This document shows, piece by piece, positions 36,851 to 48,458 of a DNA stretch of 64,000 nt (within the stretch, counting starts at the first letter, position 1; every line of letters begins with the position of its first letter). Under the pieces are notes generated by a model that saw only the letters and a program-made list of their open reading frames with translations, was not told the DNA's origin and ran no database searches. Source of the stretch: an uncultured Collinsella sp. (GTDB taxonomy: Bacteria; Actinomycetota; Coriobacteriia; Coriobacteriales; Coriobacteriaceae); contig CABRGB010000003.1 in assembly GCA_902470345.1 (NCBI GenBank), positions 1-64,000 on the forward strand, read 5' to 3'. The position numbers and the translations under genes are program-made.

Positions 36851-36906
36851 TAGTCATTGGGGACGTTCTTAAATGACTAGTCGTTAAAGAACGTCCCCAA
36901 TGACTA
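36851..36906. repeat. Family B palindrome, best copy
   Basis: Perfect 20-bp arms TAGTCATTGGGGACGTTCTT (36851-36870) and complement (36887-36906), with an almost palindromic 16-nt centre. It abuts the dus stop codon (36908) and probably terminates transcription from both sides. Confidence 0.8.
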
Positions 36907-36907
36907 G

Positions 36908-37861
36908 CTAGCCGTGGAAGCGGGCTATGGGCGCAAGTGGCTGCTCGCGAAAGACGCGCTCGACGGCGGCGCGGTATTCGTCGACCTTTTTAGTTTTGCG
37001 TACGAGTTTGTGAACGGTAGCGGGGTCGGCGAAGGCGCACTTGGCGTAGAACCACCACTCCTTCATACGAAAGACCGCGTTACCGCCAATCTCTTCTGCA
37101 TATGCCGCAAACAGCGTGTCGTGGAAGCGCTGCAGCTCAGCAGCCGTTGCAGCAGGGCCGCCCTTGATCATGCGAGCCAGCGCGGGGTTCGCAAGCAAGC
37201 CACGCCCCAGCATTACATGACGCGTGCCGGGATAGGCCTCCACCAGCGCATCCATGTCCTCAAGATCAAAAATATCGCCGTTGTATGCCACCGGAAACGG
37301 CGCACATTCCAGCGTCTCGCCATAAAACTCTTTGCGCGGCGAGCCCGCATAACGGTCCTTCTGCACGCGCGGATGCACGATCAGCTCTGCCAGCGGCATG
37401 CGGCAATATAGATTGAGTACGCGCTCGTATTCGTCGTCGCTCTCCAGCCCCAGCCTGGTTTTTACCGATACCGGCAACGGCGAGCGCTCGCACACATCAC
37501 ACAAGAACACCTCGAGCTCATCCAAGTTGCGCAAAAAGCCCGATCCTTTGCCCTTGGCAACAACCGTCCCCGAGGGGCAGCCAAGGTTGAGATTGACCTC
37601 GCGGTAGCCCATGTCGGCGAGCACCTGTGCCGCCCACACAAACTCGTCCGCGTTCTTAGACATCAGCTGAGGCACTACGTTGAGCCCCTGGTTGTTGGCA
37701 GGATCGATCTCCTTAAGCGCCTTACCGCCAAAGCGGTTTCCCACCCGCGGCGGCGGCAAAAACGGCGTGTAATAACAATCGAGCGCGCCAAAGCACTCCG
37801 CATGCACGCGACGGAACACATGGCCAGTAATCCCCTCCATAGGGGCCAGCGAAAGGATCAT
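36908..37861 (-). CDS. dus: tRNA-dihydrouridine synthase
   Basis: 317-residue FMN enzyme of the Dus family that reduces uridines in the tRNA D-arm. The start SLAPMEGITGHVFR, the loop NLGCPSGTVVAKGKGS with its catalytic Cys, VHPRVQKDRYAG, and AYNGDIF followed by VMLGRGLLANPALA are all present. Subfamily (DusA/B/C) cannot be fixed. A family A palindrome lies 24 bp upstream of its start. Confidence 0.92.
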   Translation of the reverse strand: MILSLAPMEGITGHVFRRVHAECFGALDCYYTPFLPPPRVGNRFGGKALKEIDPANNQGLNVVPQLMSKNADEFVWAAQVLADMGYREVNLNLGCPSGTVVAKGKGSGFLRNLDELEVFLCDVCERSPLPVSVKTRLGLESDDEYERVLNLYCRMPLAELIVHPRVQKDRYAGSPRKEFYGETLECAPFPVAYNGDIFDLEDMDALVEAYPGTRHVMLGRGLLANPALARMIKGGPAATAAELQRFHDTLFAAYAEEIGGNAVFRMKEWWFYAKCAFADPATVHKLVRKTKKVDEYRAAVERVFREQPLAPIARFHG

Positions 37862-37884
37862 CTACTCTTCTCTCATATCAACGG

Positions 37885-37915
37885 ATGTGACAAAGGAACC
37901 GCCCCCTTGTTACAT
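37885..37915. repeat. Family A palindrome upstream of dus
   Basis: ATGTGACAAAGG and CCTTGTTACAT arms, two mismatches. Unlike other copies it lies at a 5' end, in a gene-free stretch. Confidence 0.65.
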
Positions 37916-38000
37916 GCATTATGCCTTGTGCTCCAGATGATTCACAAGGCAGAGGCAGCAGCTTGACGATAATCACCCTTCCATCCGGCGCCTCATGCAA

Positions 38001-38182
38001 CGAAGGTGAATGGTTTTCCGCGAAGTGAACGAGTGAAATCGGACCCTCGATGCATCGACACTTTTGGAAGGCCAATTCCTGCGGTTTTATCACTCAAATC
38101 CTGCGGTTTTAGCGTCGAAAAACGTGGGTGCTTCAGGGGCCCAAATTAGGTCGTTCACTTCTCGGGAAACCATTCACCTTCG
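38001..38182 (+). repeat. 182-bp structured repeat, copy 1
   Basis: Ends are 32-bp inverted repeats (38001-38032 and 38151-38182, two mismatches) whose inner part is GAAGTGAACGA / TCGTTCACTTC. The interior holds two direct copies of CCTGCGGTTTT and a second, weaker stem. Copy 2 at 39537-39718 has exactly the same length, aligns without gaps in the opposite orientation, and shares the inner but not the outer arm sequence. Confidence 0.8.
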
Positions 38183-38251
38183 ATTTGCTGTTTGTGGGCA
38201 TCGGCAGCGGCTTCATGCTCCAAAAGACGACGTTCGCGATCAAACGATCAC

Positions 38252-38292
38252 CAACAGCATGCTGTTGACCGCTATGTCTGAACAACAGACAT
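38252..38292 (+). promoter_or_regulatory. Dyads upstream of the frameshifted membrane gene
   Basis: Perfect palindrome CAACAGCATGCTGTTG (38252-38267), followed by the dyad ATGTCTG-AACAA-CAGACAT (38274-38292) and a TATACT -10-like hexamer at 38305. Probable operator and promoter for the gene at 38361. Confidence 0.45.
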
Positions 38293-38360
38293 CCTCCACT
38301 CATCTATACTCAAGAGCGTGTGCGCATCGCCCCCGAAAAACGATGAGAGTCGAGGCCCCC

Positions 38361-39493
38361 ATGCAGCAACTCACCGAGCAAGAAAAGAAACGCATCCAGC
38401 GGTACTGCATGTACCCCAAGATCGCAGCGACCGCACTCATCATGTCGTTCGTAGCATGCCTGTTGATGTTGCCGCTCCAAATGATCAACGATATCGCGTT
38501 CCACCAAAAGGAATTCCAACCCGCGGGCATATATACCGCCATCGCACTCACCGCAATCGAACTCGCCATCTTTTGCTATTGCGCTCTTGCGCCGCGCTTT
38601 GGAATGCAGGGCAAACAGTGGAAGGAGCTGCAGAGCAGGCTGCGGTAGCCCAGAACAACAAAGACCGCTCCGCGGAGGTCACCAGCGTGCTCGCCGCGCA
38701 AGCAGCCGGCCGCCTGCTCAAGAACAGCGATAACGATGTTGCGCGCAACCTGGGCGGCGCCGCCGAGGTTGCCAGCGCCGTAGGGGCAGTTGCCACCGCG
38801 GCGGACGTGCTAGCCGAAACCTCGAGCAATGCCGAGGCCATGGCAAACGCATACGACGTGACGATTCCAAGCGTCAAGAAGCAGATCATAACTCTCGCAG
38901 TGGCGCCCGCCATTGTGCTGCTTGGCGTCTACATCCCGCAGTTTGCCCAGGGAAATAACGAGCTTCAGGCAAGAAAGGCTGCAGCCGCCGAGCAGCTCGC
39001 CATCGCGCAAGATGCCTTGGAGCCCGTGTGCGAACGCGTCGCAGCAGACGACCCATACGAGTCGTATCACGACTACGGCTACCGCATAATCGGCTATCTT
39101 CGCGATAATGACCTCGGCGCTCAAGCAGCCTATATCTACCTTTCTTTTGATGTAGACGGCACGCTCACGGACGTCGATTACGTCAGTCAGATCGACCCCG
39201 AGGCAAGCCTTGCAGACAACCTCGCCCGCGCCGAGCAGGACATCGCGACGCTCTGTGCCCCGCTCAATGGGCTGGACGTTTCCGTTGCCACACCGGACCT
39301 CCTCACGCCATGCAGCCTGTCGGATGAATTTGAGCAGGCATTTTTAGCCGGTTCCCTATATGAAGAAATCAGCATCAAGACGGAGGGCGAATCCATCAGG
39401 TCGTACTACGCCTTTGACACCGAGCCCAAAGAAGAGTTCGACGAATACACCCATCCGGAAATTAGGCTCATGCTCTCTGCAAAGAAGAACTAA
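38361..39493 (+). pseudogene. Frameshifted membrane protein gene, function unknown
   Basis: The first frame encodes two membrane helices (IAATALIMSFVACLLML and IYTAIALTAIELAIFCYCA) and stops at 38648. The remaining protein (helical, Ala-rich, one more helix IITLAVAPAIVLLGVYI, then a soluble domain with DVDGTLTDVDYV) is in the -1 frame to 39493. Adding one base near 38610-38645 would restore about 377 residues. No canonical slippery heptamer is seen, so a one-base deletion or sequencing error is more likely than programmed frameshifting. It is flanked on both sides by inverted 182-bp repeats. Start taken at 38361 (GAGG spaced 5); 38343 is possible. Family not recognised. Confidence 0.6.
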
Positions 39494-39536
39494 AGGCTTA
39501 CGCTCTAATTGCCGCTCGCGAACATCGTCTATATCT

Positions 39537-39718
39537 CGAGGTCTAATACTTTTCCAAGAAGTGAACGACCGTTTTTTGACCCCCGAAACATCGACATTTT
39601 CTGACGCCAAAACCGCAGGATTTAACAATCAAAACCGCAGGAAACCGCCTTCAATAAGTGTTAGCGCTTCGGGGGTCCATTTTGACTCGTTCACTTCTCG
39701 GAAAAGTATTAGACCCCG
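39537..39718 (-). repeat. 182-bp structured repeat, copy 2 (inverted)
   Basis: 32-bp inverted ends (39537-39568 and 39687-39718, two mismatches). On the minus strand it aligns gap-free with copy 1 and has the same two CCTGCGGTTTT repeats. Its outer arm bases (GGTCTAATACTTTTCC) differ from copy 1 (AGGTGAATGGTTTTCC), yet both remain self-complementary. An inner stem GACCCCCGAA / TTCGGGGGTC is perfect here. Confidence 0.8.
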
Positions 39719-39734
39719 ATTTCGCAAGGGTCTC

Positions 39735-39765
39735 AATGTGACAAAGGAACAACCCTTTTGTCGCA

Positions 39766-39767
<2 letters not shown>
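39735..39767. repeat. Family A palindrome at the end of the ABC exporter gene
   Basis: AATGTGACAAAGG and CCCTTTTGTCGCATT arms with small mismatches. It overlaps the stop codon of the minus-strand gene (39766-39768). Confidence 0.75.
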
Positions 39768-43020
<3,253 letters not shown>

Positions 43021-43163
43021 GGACGGCAACCTCTCCCACGCGGGCACGCTCGCCCGCTCTCCCCCGCCGTTCGTATTCGACGCGTTTGTCCTACTCTATC
43101 CCCATTTTTTGCCGGAGCCAGTGAGGAATGTAACGAACCGCGCCAAAAAAACGAACGGGACGG

Positions 43164-43195
43164 CACCCAAAAAAGAGGTCCCGAACGGGACCTCT
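43164..43195 (-). terminator. Rho-independent terminator of the TlpA operon
   Basis: 9-bp stem AGAGGTCCC / GGGACCTCT with a 4-nt loop. On the minus strand it is followed by TTTTTT, 78 bp after the TlpA-like stop. Confidence 0.88.
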
Positions 43196-43273
43196 ATATG
43201 GTGGAGCTTATCTTGAAAGGTAGTGGGCTACTTCGCACAGCGGCGCACGATCCTCGCTATGCTTACGCGTGTT

Positions 43274-44245
43274 TTACTGCTCGCTATTCGCAATCGCCTG
43301 GTCGATAAGCTTGTCGAGTGCCGCGCGCTGCTCGGCGGAGCTGATGGCTCCCACGATTGGATCCCCTACGATGTTGCCATTCTGATCGATGACATACGTT
43401 GTCGGGAACGAGAACAAATTTGACGTAAACTTACCGGCCTCGCTATCCGACTTGAACCAGATGTTCTTATATGTCACGCCCTTCTTGCTCAGCACGTCCT
43501 TGGCATCTGCAATCTCGCCCTTGTTGCCATCGAGCATAAAGGAATTGACGCCCACGACCTGGCCGCCCTTCTCGGCAAGCTCCTTATTCAGTTTCTCAAG
43601 ATCGCCCAGCTCGCCCACGCACGGCTTGCAAGTGGTGAACCAGAAGTTCATGACGGTGACTTTGTTCTTAGAGAACAGCTCGTCGCTGTTCACGTCGTTG
43701 CCATCCAGGTCTTTGCCCGTAAAGCTGGGGAACTTCGTCGCCTCGCTCGAAGCATTGGCACCAGCCGTCATGCCAGCGGTCGAAGCGTCGACGCTCTCGC
43801 CTGCACTCGGCGTGCTCCCACAGCCGGGGAACTCCTTCTCCAAGCTCTCGAGCTTGTCCTCGATCTCCTTGATCTGCTGCGCACCAGCCTTGAGTGTCTT
43901 AAGCTCATCCGCCGTGAACTCATCCTTGGCACCATCGATGGTCTTGAGCAGGAAATCGCCGTAATTGCTACCGTCCTCAATCATTGCCGAGTCTTTATTT
44001 GCCGCATTGAATACCTTTTCCCACAGCGCGTTATCACTCGAAAAGATATCGTTCTCCTTCTGCATGAGTTTTGCATACAACTCGGCGGCCTCGTCGGCAT
44101 TGGTCGGCTTCTGCGCAGTGAGTTCTGCGATCTTAGGATCGGAGCTCGCAGATTCGCTCGCATTGCCACCGGGCGCCGAACATGCCACAAGGCACAAGGC
44201 CAATACCGGCACCATAAACAGGGCCGCAATCTTAGAAAGCTTCAT
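43274..44245 (-). CDS. TlpA/ResA-like thioredoxin lipoprotein
   Basis: 323 residues. The lipoprotein signal has lipobox LVAC (Cys about 22). A helical acidic region of about 110 residues is followed by a thioredoxin-like AhpC/TSA-type domain with active site CKPC in FWFTTCKPCVGELG, then FPTTYVIDQNGNIVG. It should work as a membrane-anchored disulfide oxidoreductase outside the membrane. The ATG at 44245 is used because the upstream ATG abuts the GGAGGA site. Last gene of a three-gene operon with the ferredoxin-like membrane protein and the CXXC peptide. Confidence 0.87.
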   Translation of the reverse strand: MKLSKIAALFMVPVLALCLVACSAPGGNASESASSDPKIAELTAQKPTNADEAAELYAKLMQKENDIFSSDNALWEKVFNAANKDSAMIEDGSNYGDFLLKTIDGAKDEFTADELKTLKAGAQQIKEIEDKLESLEKEFPGCGSTPSAGESVDASTAGMTAGANASSEATKFPSFTGKDLDGNDVNSDELFSKNKVTVMNFWFTTCKPCVGELGDLEKLNKELAEKGGQVVGVNSFMLDGNKGEIADAKDVLSKKGVTYKNIWFKSDSEAGKFTSNLFSFPTTYVIDQNGNIVGDPIVGAISSAEQRAALDKLIDQAIANSEQ

Positions 44246-44274
44246 GGTCATTCCTCCGTTTTGTCGAAGCTTGT

Positions 44275-45177
44275 TTACTTTTTATCGGCGGTCAAGGGGA
44301 GCTTTTCCGCCGACACATCCAGGCCGTAGCGATAGCTGATGGCATCGACGGGACAGGCCCCGATGCACTTTCCGCACCGGATGCATTCGGCATGATTGGG
44401 CGCGCGGACCACATCAACGTCCATCTGACAAACCTTTGAGCACTTGCCGCACGAGACACATTTGCATGCATCGACCCGGATCCCCAGTAGGGACACCTTA
44501 TTCATGAGCGCATAGAATGCGCCGAGTGGACAAATCCATTTGCAGAAGGGGCGGTAGAACAAAACGCTCAGCACTACCACGGCAATGAGAACGGCAAGTT
44601 TCCAAGTAAAGAGATGTCCCAACGCAGATCGAATGCCGGTATTGGCAATGGCCAGCGGAATGGCGCCCTCGAGCACGCCCTGCGGACAGATGTATTTGCA
44701 AAAGAACGGATCTCCCATCCCCAGGTCGTTGACCACCAGCACAGGCAGCAATACCACAGCAAACAGCAGCACGAAGTATTTGATATACGTAAGCGCCTTG
44801 AGCTTTTTTGTCGAAAGCTTTTTGCCGGGAATCTTATGAAGCAGCTCCTGCAGCCAGCCAAACGGGCACAGAAAGCCGCATACAAAGCGTCCCAGCAGCA
44901 CGCCGAGCAAAATGAGCGTACCGGTTACGTAGTAGGAAAAGTTGAACCTGGATGAACCTACCACCGACTGGAACGACCCGATGGGGCACGCACCCGATGC
45001 CGCGGGACACGAATAGCAATTAAGTCCAGGTACGCAGACTGTTTTTCCCGCGCCCTGATAGATGCCGCCTTTGGCAAAGTTTGGCAGGTGAATGTTGGTG
45101 ATGAGCGTCGCCGCCGCCTGAATGAATCCGCGAAATCGGGCCAAAACATGCGACGCAGTGTTTTCTCTTTTATCCAA
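44275..45177 (-). CDS. NapH-like polytopic [4Fe-4S] membrane protein
   Basis: 300 residues. The N-terminal segment ends in VCVPGLNCYSCPAASGACPIG and is followed by four or more helices with FLCPFGWLQEL and WICPLGAFYAL. Two C-terminal ferredoxin clusters follow (CVSCGKCSKVCQM and CIRCGKCIGACPV). It probably passes electrons across the membrane to the neighbouring TlpA-like protein. Start assigned to TTG 45177, 10 bases after GGAG; there is no in-frame ATG near the N-terminus. The TTG overlaps the stop of the CXXC peptide gene by 8 bases, so coupling is likely. Confidence 0.83.
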   Translation of the reverse strand: MDKRENTASHVLARFRGFIQAAATLITNIHLPNFAKGGIYQGAGKTVCVPGLNCYSCPAASGACPIGSFQSVVGSSRFNFSYYVTGTLILLGVLLGRFVCGFLCPFGWLQELLHKIPGKKLSTKKLKALTYIKYFVLLFAVVLLPVLVVNDLGMGDPFFCKYICPQGVLEGAIPLAIANTGIRSALGHLFTWKLAVLIAVVVLSVLFYRPFCKWICPLGAFYALMNKVSLLGIRVDACKCVSCGKCSKVCQMDVDVVRAPNHAECIRCGKCIGACPVDAISYRYGLDVSAEKLPLTADKK

Positions 45178-45319
45178 TTCCGATACACTCCAAGCACAGC
45201 CTAATCGCTTTGGCCAGCACGGCATCCGCCTCGCCACGCATAACGCCAAAGCACACCATGGCAATTCCGACGATCAACAAAGCGACCTGTACCACGGGTT
45301 TTACCGCTTTGAACAACAC
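45170..45319 (-). CDS. CD1871A-family CXXC-motif peptide
   Basis: Small gene of 49 residues starting at GTG 45319 behind AAAGGAG. One membrane helix (about 9-26, VVQVALLIVGIAMVCFGV) precedes RGEADAVLAKAIRLC and the diagnostic C-terminus CLECIGIG with its CXXC-type cysteines (LCLEC). The family is named after a Clostridioides difficile protein and typically sits beside a ferredoxin-like membrane protein, exactly as here. Role unknown; a redox partner or anchor for the downstream protein is likely. Confidence 0.8.
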   Translation of the reverse strand: MLFKAVKPVVQVALLIVGIAMVCFGVMRGEADAVLAKAIRLCLECIGIG

Positions 45320-45406
45320 GACCACTCCTTTCGTTACGCGACCATTGGACCATATCGACTATAAAATCCGTGTTAAGCGCGATTTGAAATGTGCAAGGAG
45401 ACTGTT

Positions 45407-46081
45407 ATGCGTATTTTGATCGTCGAAGACGAGCGAGCACTGTGCGATGCAATCGCACGCAGCTTGCGAAACTTGGCGTACAGCGTCGACTACTGTCACG
45501 ACGGACAGGAGGCGCTCGACCTACTGGACATTGAGGCCTTCGACCTCGTAGTACTCGACCTCAACCTTCCCCGTATCGACGGCATGACCGTGCTCAGGGA
45601 ACTTAGGAAAACCGACTGCGAGACCAAGGTACTGATTCTGTCCGCGCGTGGCGAAGTATCCGATAAAGTCGCCGGACTCGATGCCGGCGCCAACGATTAC
45701 CTCACCAAGCCGTTTCATCTGGACGAACTTGCAGCAAGGATCCGCAGCCTTACCCTCAGGTGCTTCGCACAAAGCGACATAGTTTTAGCCTGCGGAAAGC
45801 TCCGCTTTGACACCAAGGCGCGCATCGCTTCTGTGGACAGCGAGGCTTTATCTCTTACGCGCAAGGAAACGGGAATCTTGGAATACCTGATGCTTAATCA
45901 GGGGCGTCCGGTAAGTCAAGAGGAGCTTATCGAGCACGTTTGGGATAGCAGCGTGAACAGCTTTAGCAACGCAATCCGCGTTCACATCTCGTCACTCCGC
46001 AAAAAGCTACGCATCGCTTTGGGGTACGACCCGATTCGCAATCGGATTGGAGAGGGCTACGTTATGGAGGATAGCGAATGA
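45407..46081 (+). CDS. OmpR/PhoB-family response regulator
   Basis: 224 residues. The receiver domain (2-115) has acidic residues VEDE, phospho-acceptor Asp in DLVVLDLNLPRIDG and Lys in YLTKPFHL. A C-terminal winged helix ends in IRNRIGEGYVME. The ATG at 45407 is 6 bases after AAGGAG. It overlaps the histidine kinase gene by 4 bases. It is divergent from the CXXC/ferredoxin/TlpA operon across 87 bp and may control it. Confidence 0.92.
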   Translation: MRILIVEDERALCDAIARSLRNLAYSVDYCHDGQEALDLLDIEAFDLVVLDLNLPRIDGMTVLRELRKTDCETKVLILSARGEVSDKVAGLDAGANDYLTKPFHLDELAARIRSLTLRCFAQSDIVLACGKLRFDTKARIASVDSEALSLTRKETGILEYLMLNQGRPVSQEELIEHVWDSSVNSFSNAIRVHISSLRKKLRIALGYDPIRNRIGEGYVMEDSE

Positions 46082-47229
46082 AAAGGCTTTCGCTGCAATG
46101 GCGCATAACGATTATGACGGCACTGCTCACGTGTGCAGCATGCGTGCTGACAAACTGCCTCGTCGGCTATACGGGCATGCGCTACATGGATGCCATCGGC
46201 AGTGACATCTCGGCCCTTAGCGCAGCCGGCGTAGATGCACCTCAGGCGTTTGACCCAACGAAGGGGAGCCTCGATGACGAGGTCACGATCGTCGTAAACG
46301 ACGCACAGGAGTCTTTTGGCACGACAGCCTGGTACATCACGGCTGGAGTCACACTCCTTGGCGGCGCGCTGGCATACTTTGTGAGCGGCCGTGCACTCAA
46401 ACCGCTACGGGCTTTTGCAGCGCAGGTTGAGCGTGTGCAGCCTGACAACCTAAGCGAAATCAGACTCAATGAAGATGTGCCCACCGAGCTACAACGATGC
46501 AGCGCCTCTTTCAACGACATGATCACTCGTCTTGGCGAAGGATTCTCTGCACAGCGTCAGTTTACCGGCAACGCCGCACACGAGCTGCGCACCCCGCTCG
46601 CCCTTATGCAAGCACAGATTGAGCTATTCATCTCCGAACACTCCGGTTTGCAACCCGAAACAGCCGAGCTGCTCGGCCTGCTACAAGAACAAACCGAGCG
46701 CATGTCTCGAATGGCCAAGGTATTGCTCGAGATGAGTGAGCTCCGCAGCGTTCCTTGCGAGGACAATGTGGAACTTGGTCCCTTGTCCGAAGAGGTCCTC
46801 ACCGACCTTGCGCCACTTGCCGAGGATAAGGGCGTAACCCTCGATTGCGCCGGAGACGCTTTAGTAATCGGGAGCGACACGCTGCTGTACCGGCTGGTGT
46901 TCAACCTGGTCGAAAACGCTATCCGCTACAGCCGCACCGACTCGACTGTCAACGTCTCCATCAGCGACAGCGACAGCCACGTGCTCCTACGAGTCAAAGA
47001 TGAGGGCCCGGGAATACCCAAGCAGTACCGAGAGAGCATCTTCCAGCCGTTCTTTCGTCTAGACAAATCCCGCAGCAGGGCATACGGCGGCGCAGGACTC
47101 GGACTAGCGCTCGTTTGGGAGATTGCAGCTCTTCACAGTGGCGCCGTAGAGGTCGAAACAAGTTCCGAGAACGGGACTACCATGCTCGTAAGCCTTCCAA
47201 AACGATCCGCAGCGTCAACCGAACAGTAA
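46078..47229 (+). CDS. Sensor histidine kinase
   Basis: 383 residues. Two membrane helices (about 12-32 and 85-105) enclose a short extracytoplasmic loop. A HAMP region, HisKA with His in NAAHELRTPLALMQ, and HATPase motifs (NLVENAIRYS, DEGPGIP, GGAGLGLALV) follow. Paired with the upstream OmpR-type regulator through an ATGA overlap. Signal unknown. Confidence 0.92.
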   Translation: MKRLSLQWRITIMTALLTCAACVLTNCLVGYTGMRYMDAIGSDISALSAAGVDAPQAFDPTKGSLDDEVTIVVNDAQESFGTTAWYITAGVTLLGGALAYFVSGRALKPLRAFAAQVERVQPDNLSEIRLNEDVPTELQRCSASFNDMITRLGEGFSAQRQFTGNAAHELRTPLALMQAQIELFISEHSGLQPETAELLGLLQEQTERMSRMAKVLLEMSELRSVPCEDNVELGPLSEEVLTDLAPLAEDKGVTLDCAGDALVIGSDTLLYRLVFNLVENAIRYSRTDSTVNVSISDSDSHVLLRVKDEGPGIPKQYRESIFQPFFRLDKSRSRAYGGAGLGLALVWEIAALHSGAVEVETSSENGTTMLVSLPKRSAASTEQ

Positions 47230-47296
47230 AACGAAAGGGGTCCCGAGCAACAGGAGTACAATTGCTGCATTGTTGCCACCTGATGGGAGATGGAAG

Positions 47297-48301
47297 ATGG
47301 ACTGCGATGGCTACCCGCGCATTCCCATGCCGTTGATGTGCACTGCCTTTGTGCCGGGGCAGATTGACGCTGCGGTTGCAGGCATTTCCGACCCCGATTC
47401 GCGCGCCATTGCCACGGCAGAAGCGCTGTACTTTCGCGGACAGGCCACCCTCGCTGCCAAGACGGCGCGCCCCTATCTTGACGCCACCGACCCCGCACTG
47501 CGCTATTCCGCATGCCTTATCTGCGGATATGCCAGTCTGTCGCTCAATCGTATCGCCGATGCCCGCCGTTGCCTTGCGGGCATCCTCGATACGCCAACTG
47601 ACGAGGAATCGCCCGCCGTCCACGCCACGCATATCCTATTCGCCTCCGCCGCGAGCGTCCTGCTGCACTTGCCTTCCCCGCATTCCGCCGAAGAGTTTTA
47701 TCCTCTTGCGGCGCATCTGCCCGAAGGCCTGCGCCTGTTCGCCAGCTACGTGATGGCGCATGCCCTGTACCTGCGCGGCGAATATGGCCGCAGTCTGGGC
47801 ATGGCGGAAAACGCCCTGATCATGAAACAGGGAAGCTATCCCATCTCGGAGCTGTTCTTGCACCTGTCGGCTTCCATGGCATGCATGAGCCTCAAGGATA
47901 TCGACACCGCAAAAACGCACTTCGGAGCCGCTTGGGACATTGCGCGTCCCGACGGCCTTATCGAGCTCATCGGCGAGCACCACGGCCTTTTGCAGGGACT
48001 CATCGAGGCATGCCTAAAATCGCAATACCCTGACGATTTCGCACGCATCATCGAGATCACGTACCGCTTCAGCTACGGCTGGCGGCGCATCCACAACCCC
48101 GATTCGGGCGAGGACGTGGCCGACGATTTAACGACCACGGAGTTCACCATGGCCATGCTCGCCTGCCGCGGATGGACCAACGCCGAAATCGCACGCCACA
48201 TGGGAGTATCGCCGGGCACCGTTAAAAACCGCCTATCAGGAGTGTATGCCAAGCTTGGTATCGGAACTCGCGCCGAGCTGATTGCCCACATGTTGCGCTA
48301 G
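47297..48301 (+). CDS. LuxR-type helix-turn-helix regulator
   Basis: About 334 residues. An N-terminal helical, TPR-like region of about 260 residues (ALYFRGQATLAAKTARPYL, ALYLRGEYGRSLGMAENAL) precedes a LuxR DNA-binding domain with the recognition helices NAEIARHMGVSPGTVKNRLSG (split across 300-320). There is no receiver domain, so activity is probably ligand- or partner-controlled. ATG 47297 follows GGGAG by 7 bases. It ends 157 bp before the giant surface protein gene on the same strand, which is the likely target. Confidence 0.85.
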   Translation: MDCDGYPRIPMPLMCTAFVPGQIDAAVAGISDPDSRAIATAEALYFRGQATLAAKTARPYLDATDPALRYSACLICGYASLSLNRIADARRCLAGILDTPTDEESPAVHATHILFASAASVLLHLPSPHSAEEFYPLAAHLPEGLRLFASYVMAHALYLRGEYGRSLGMAENALIMKQGSYPISELFLHLSASMACMSLKDIDTAKTHFGAAWDIARPDGLIELIGEHHGLLQGLIEACLKSQYPDDFARIIEITYRFSYGWRRIHNPDSGEDVADDLTTTEFTMAMLACRGWTNAEIARHMGVSPGTVKNRLSGVYAKLGIGTRAELIAHMLR

Positions 48302-48458
48302 CGGCCAAACTGCCCGACGCATCGAAAGCGCTCCGGGGGCCTGGCGATTTCGCGCACTCAAATTGGACATTTTGGCCATGGAACAGCACTACCGCCACGG
48401 GGCACCTTCTCGCAAAATTGGATTATTTCCACCGATACCTGCGGGATGGGAGCCAAAG

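Noticed and set aside
38600..38648. Programmed -1 frameshift in the membrane protein gene
   Set aside because: The required shift is -1, but no X_XXY_YYZ heptamer with a downstream pseudoknot is visible near the frame change. Mutation or sequencing error is simpler.
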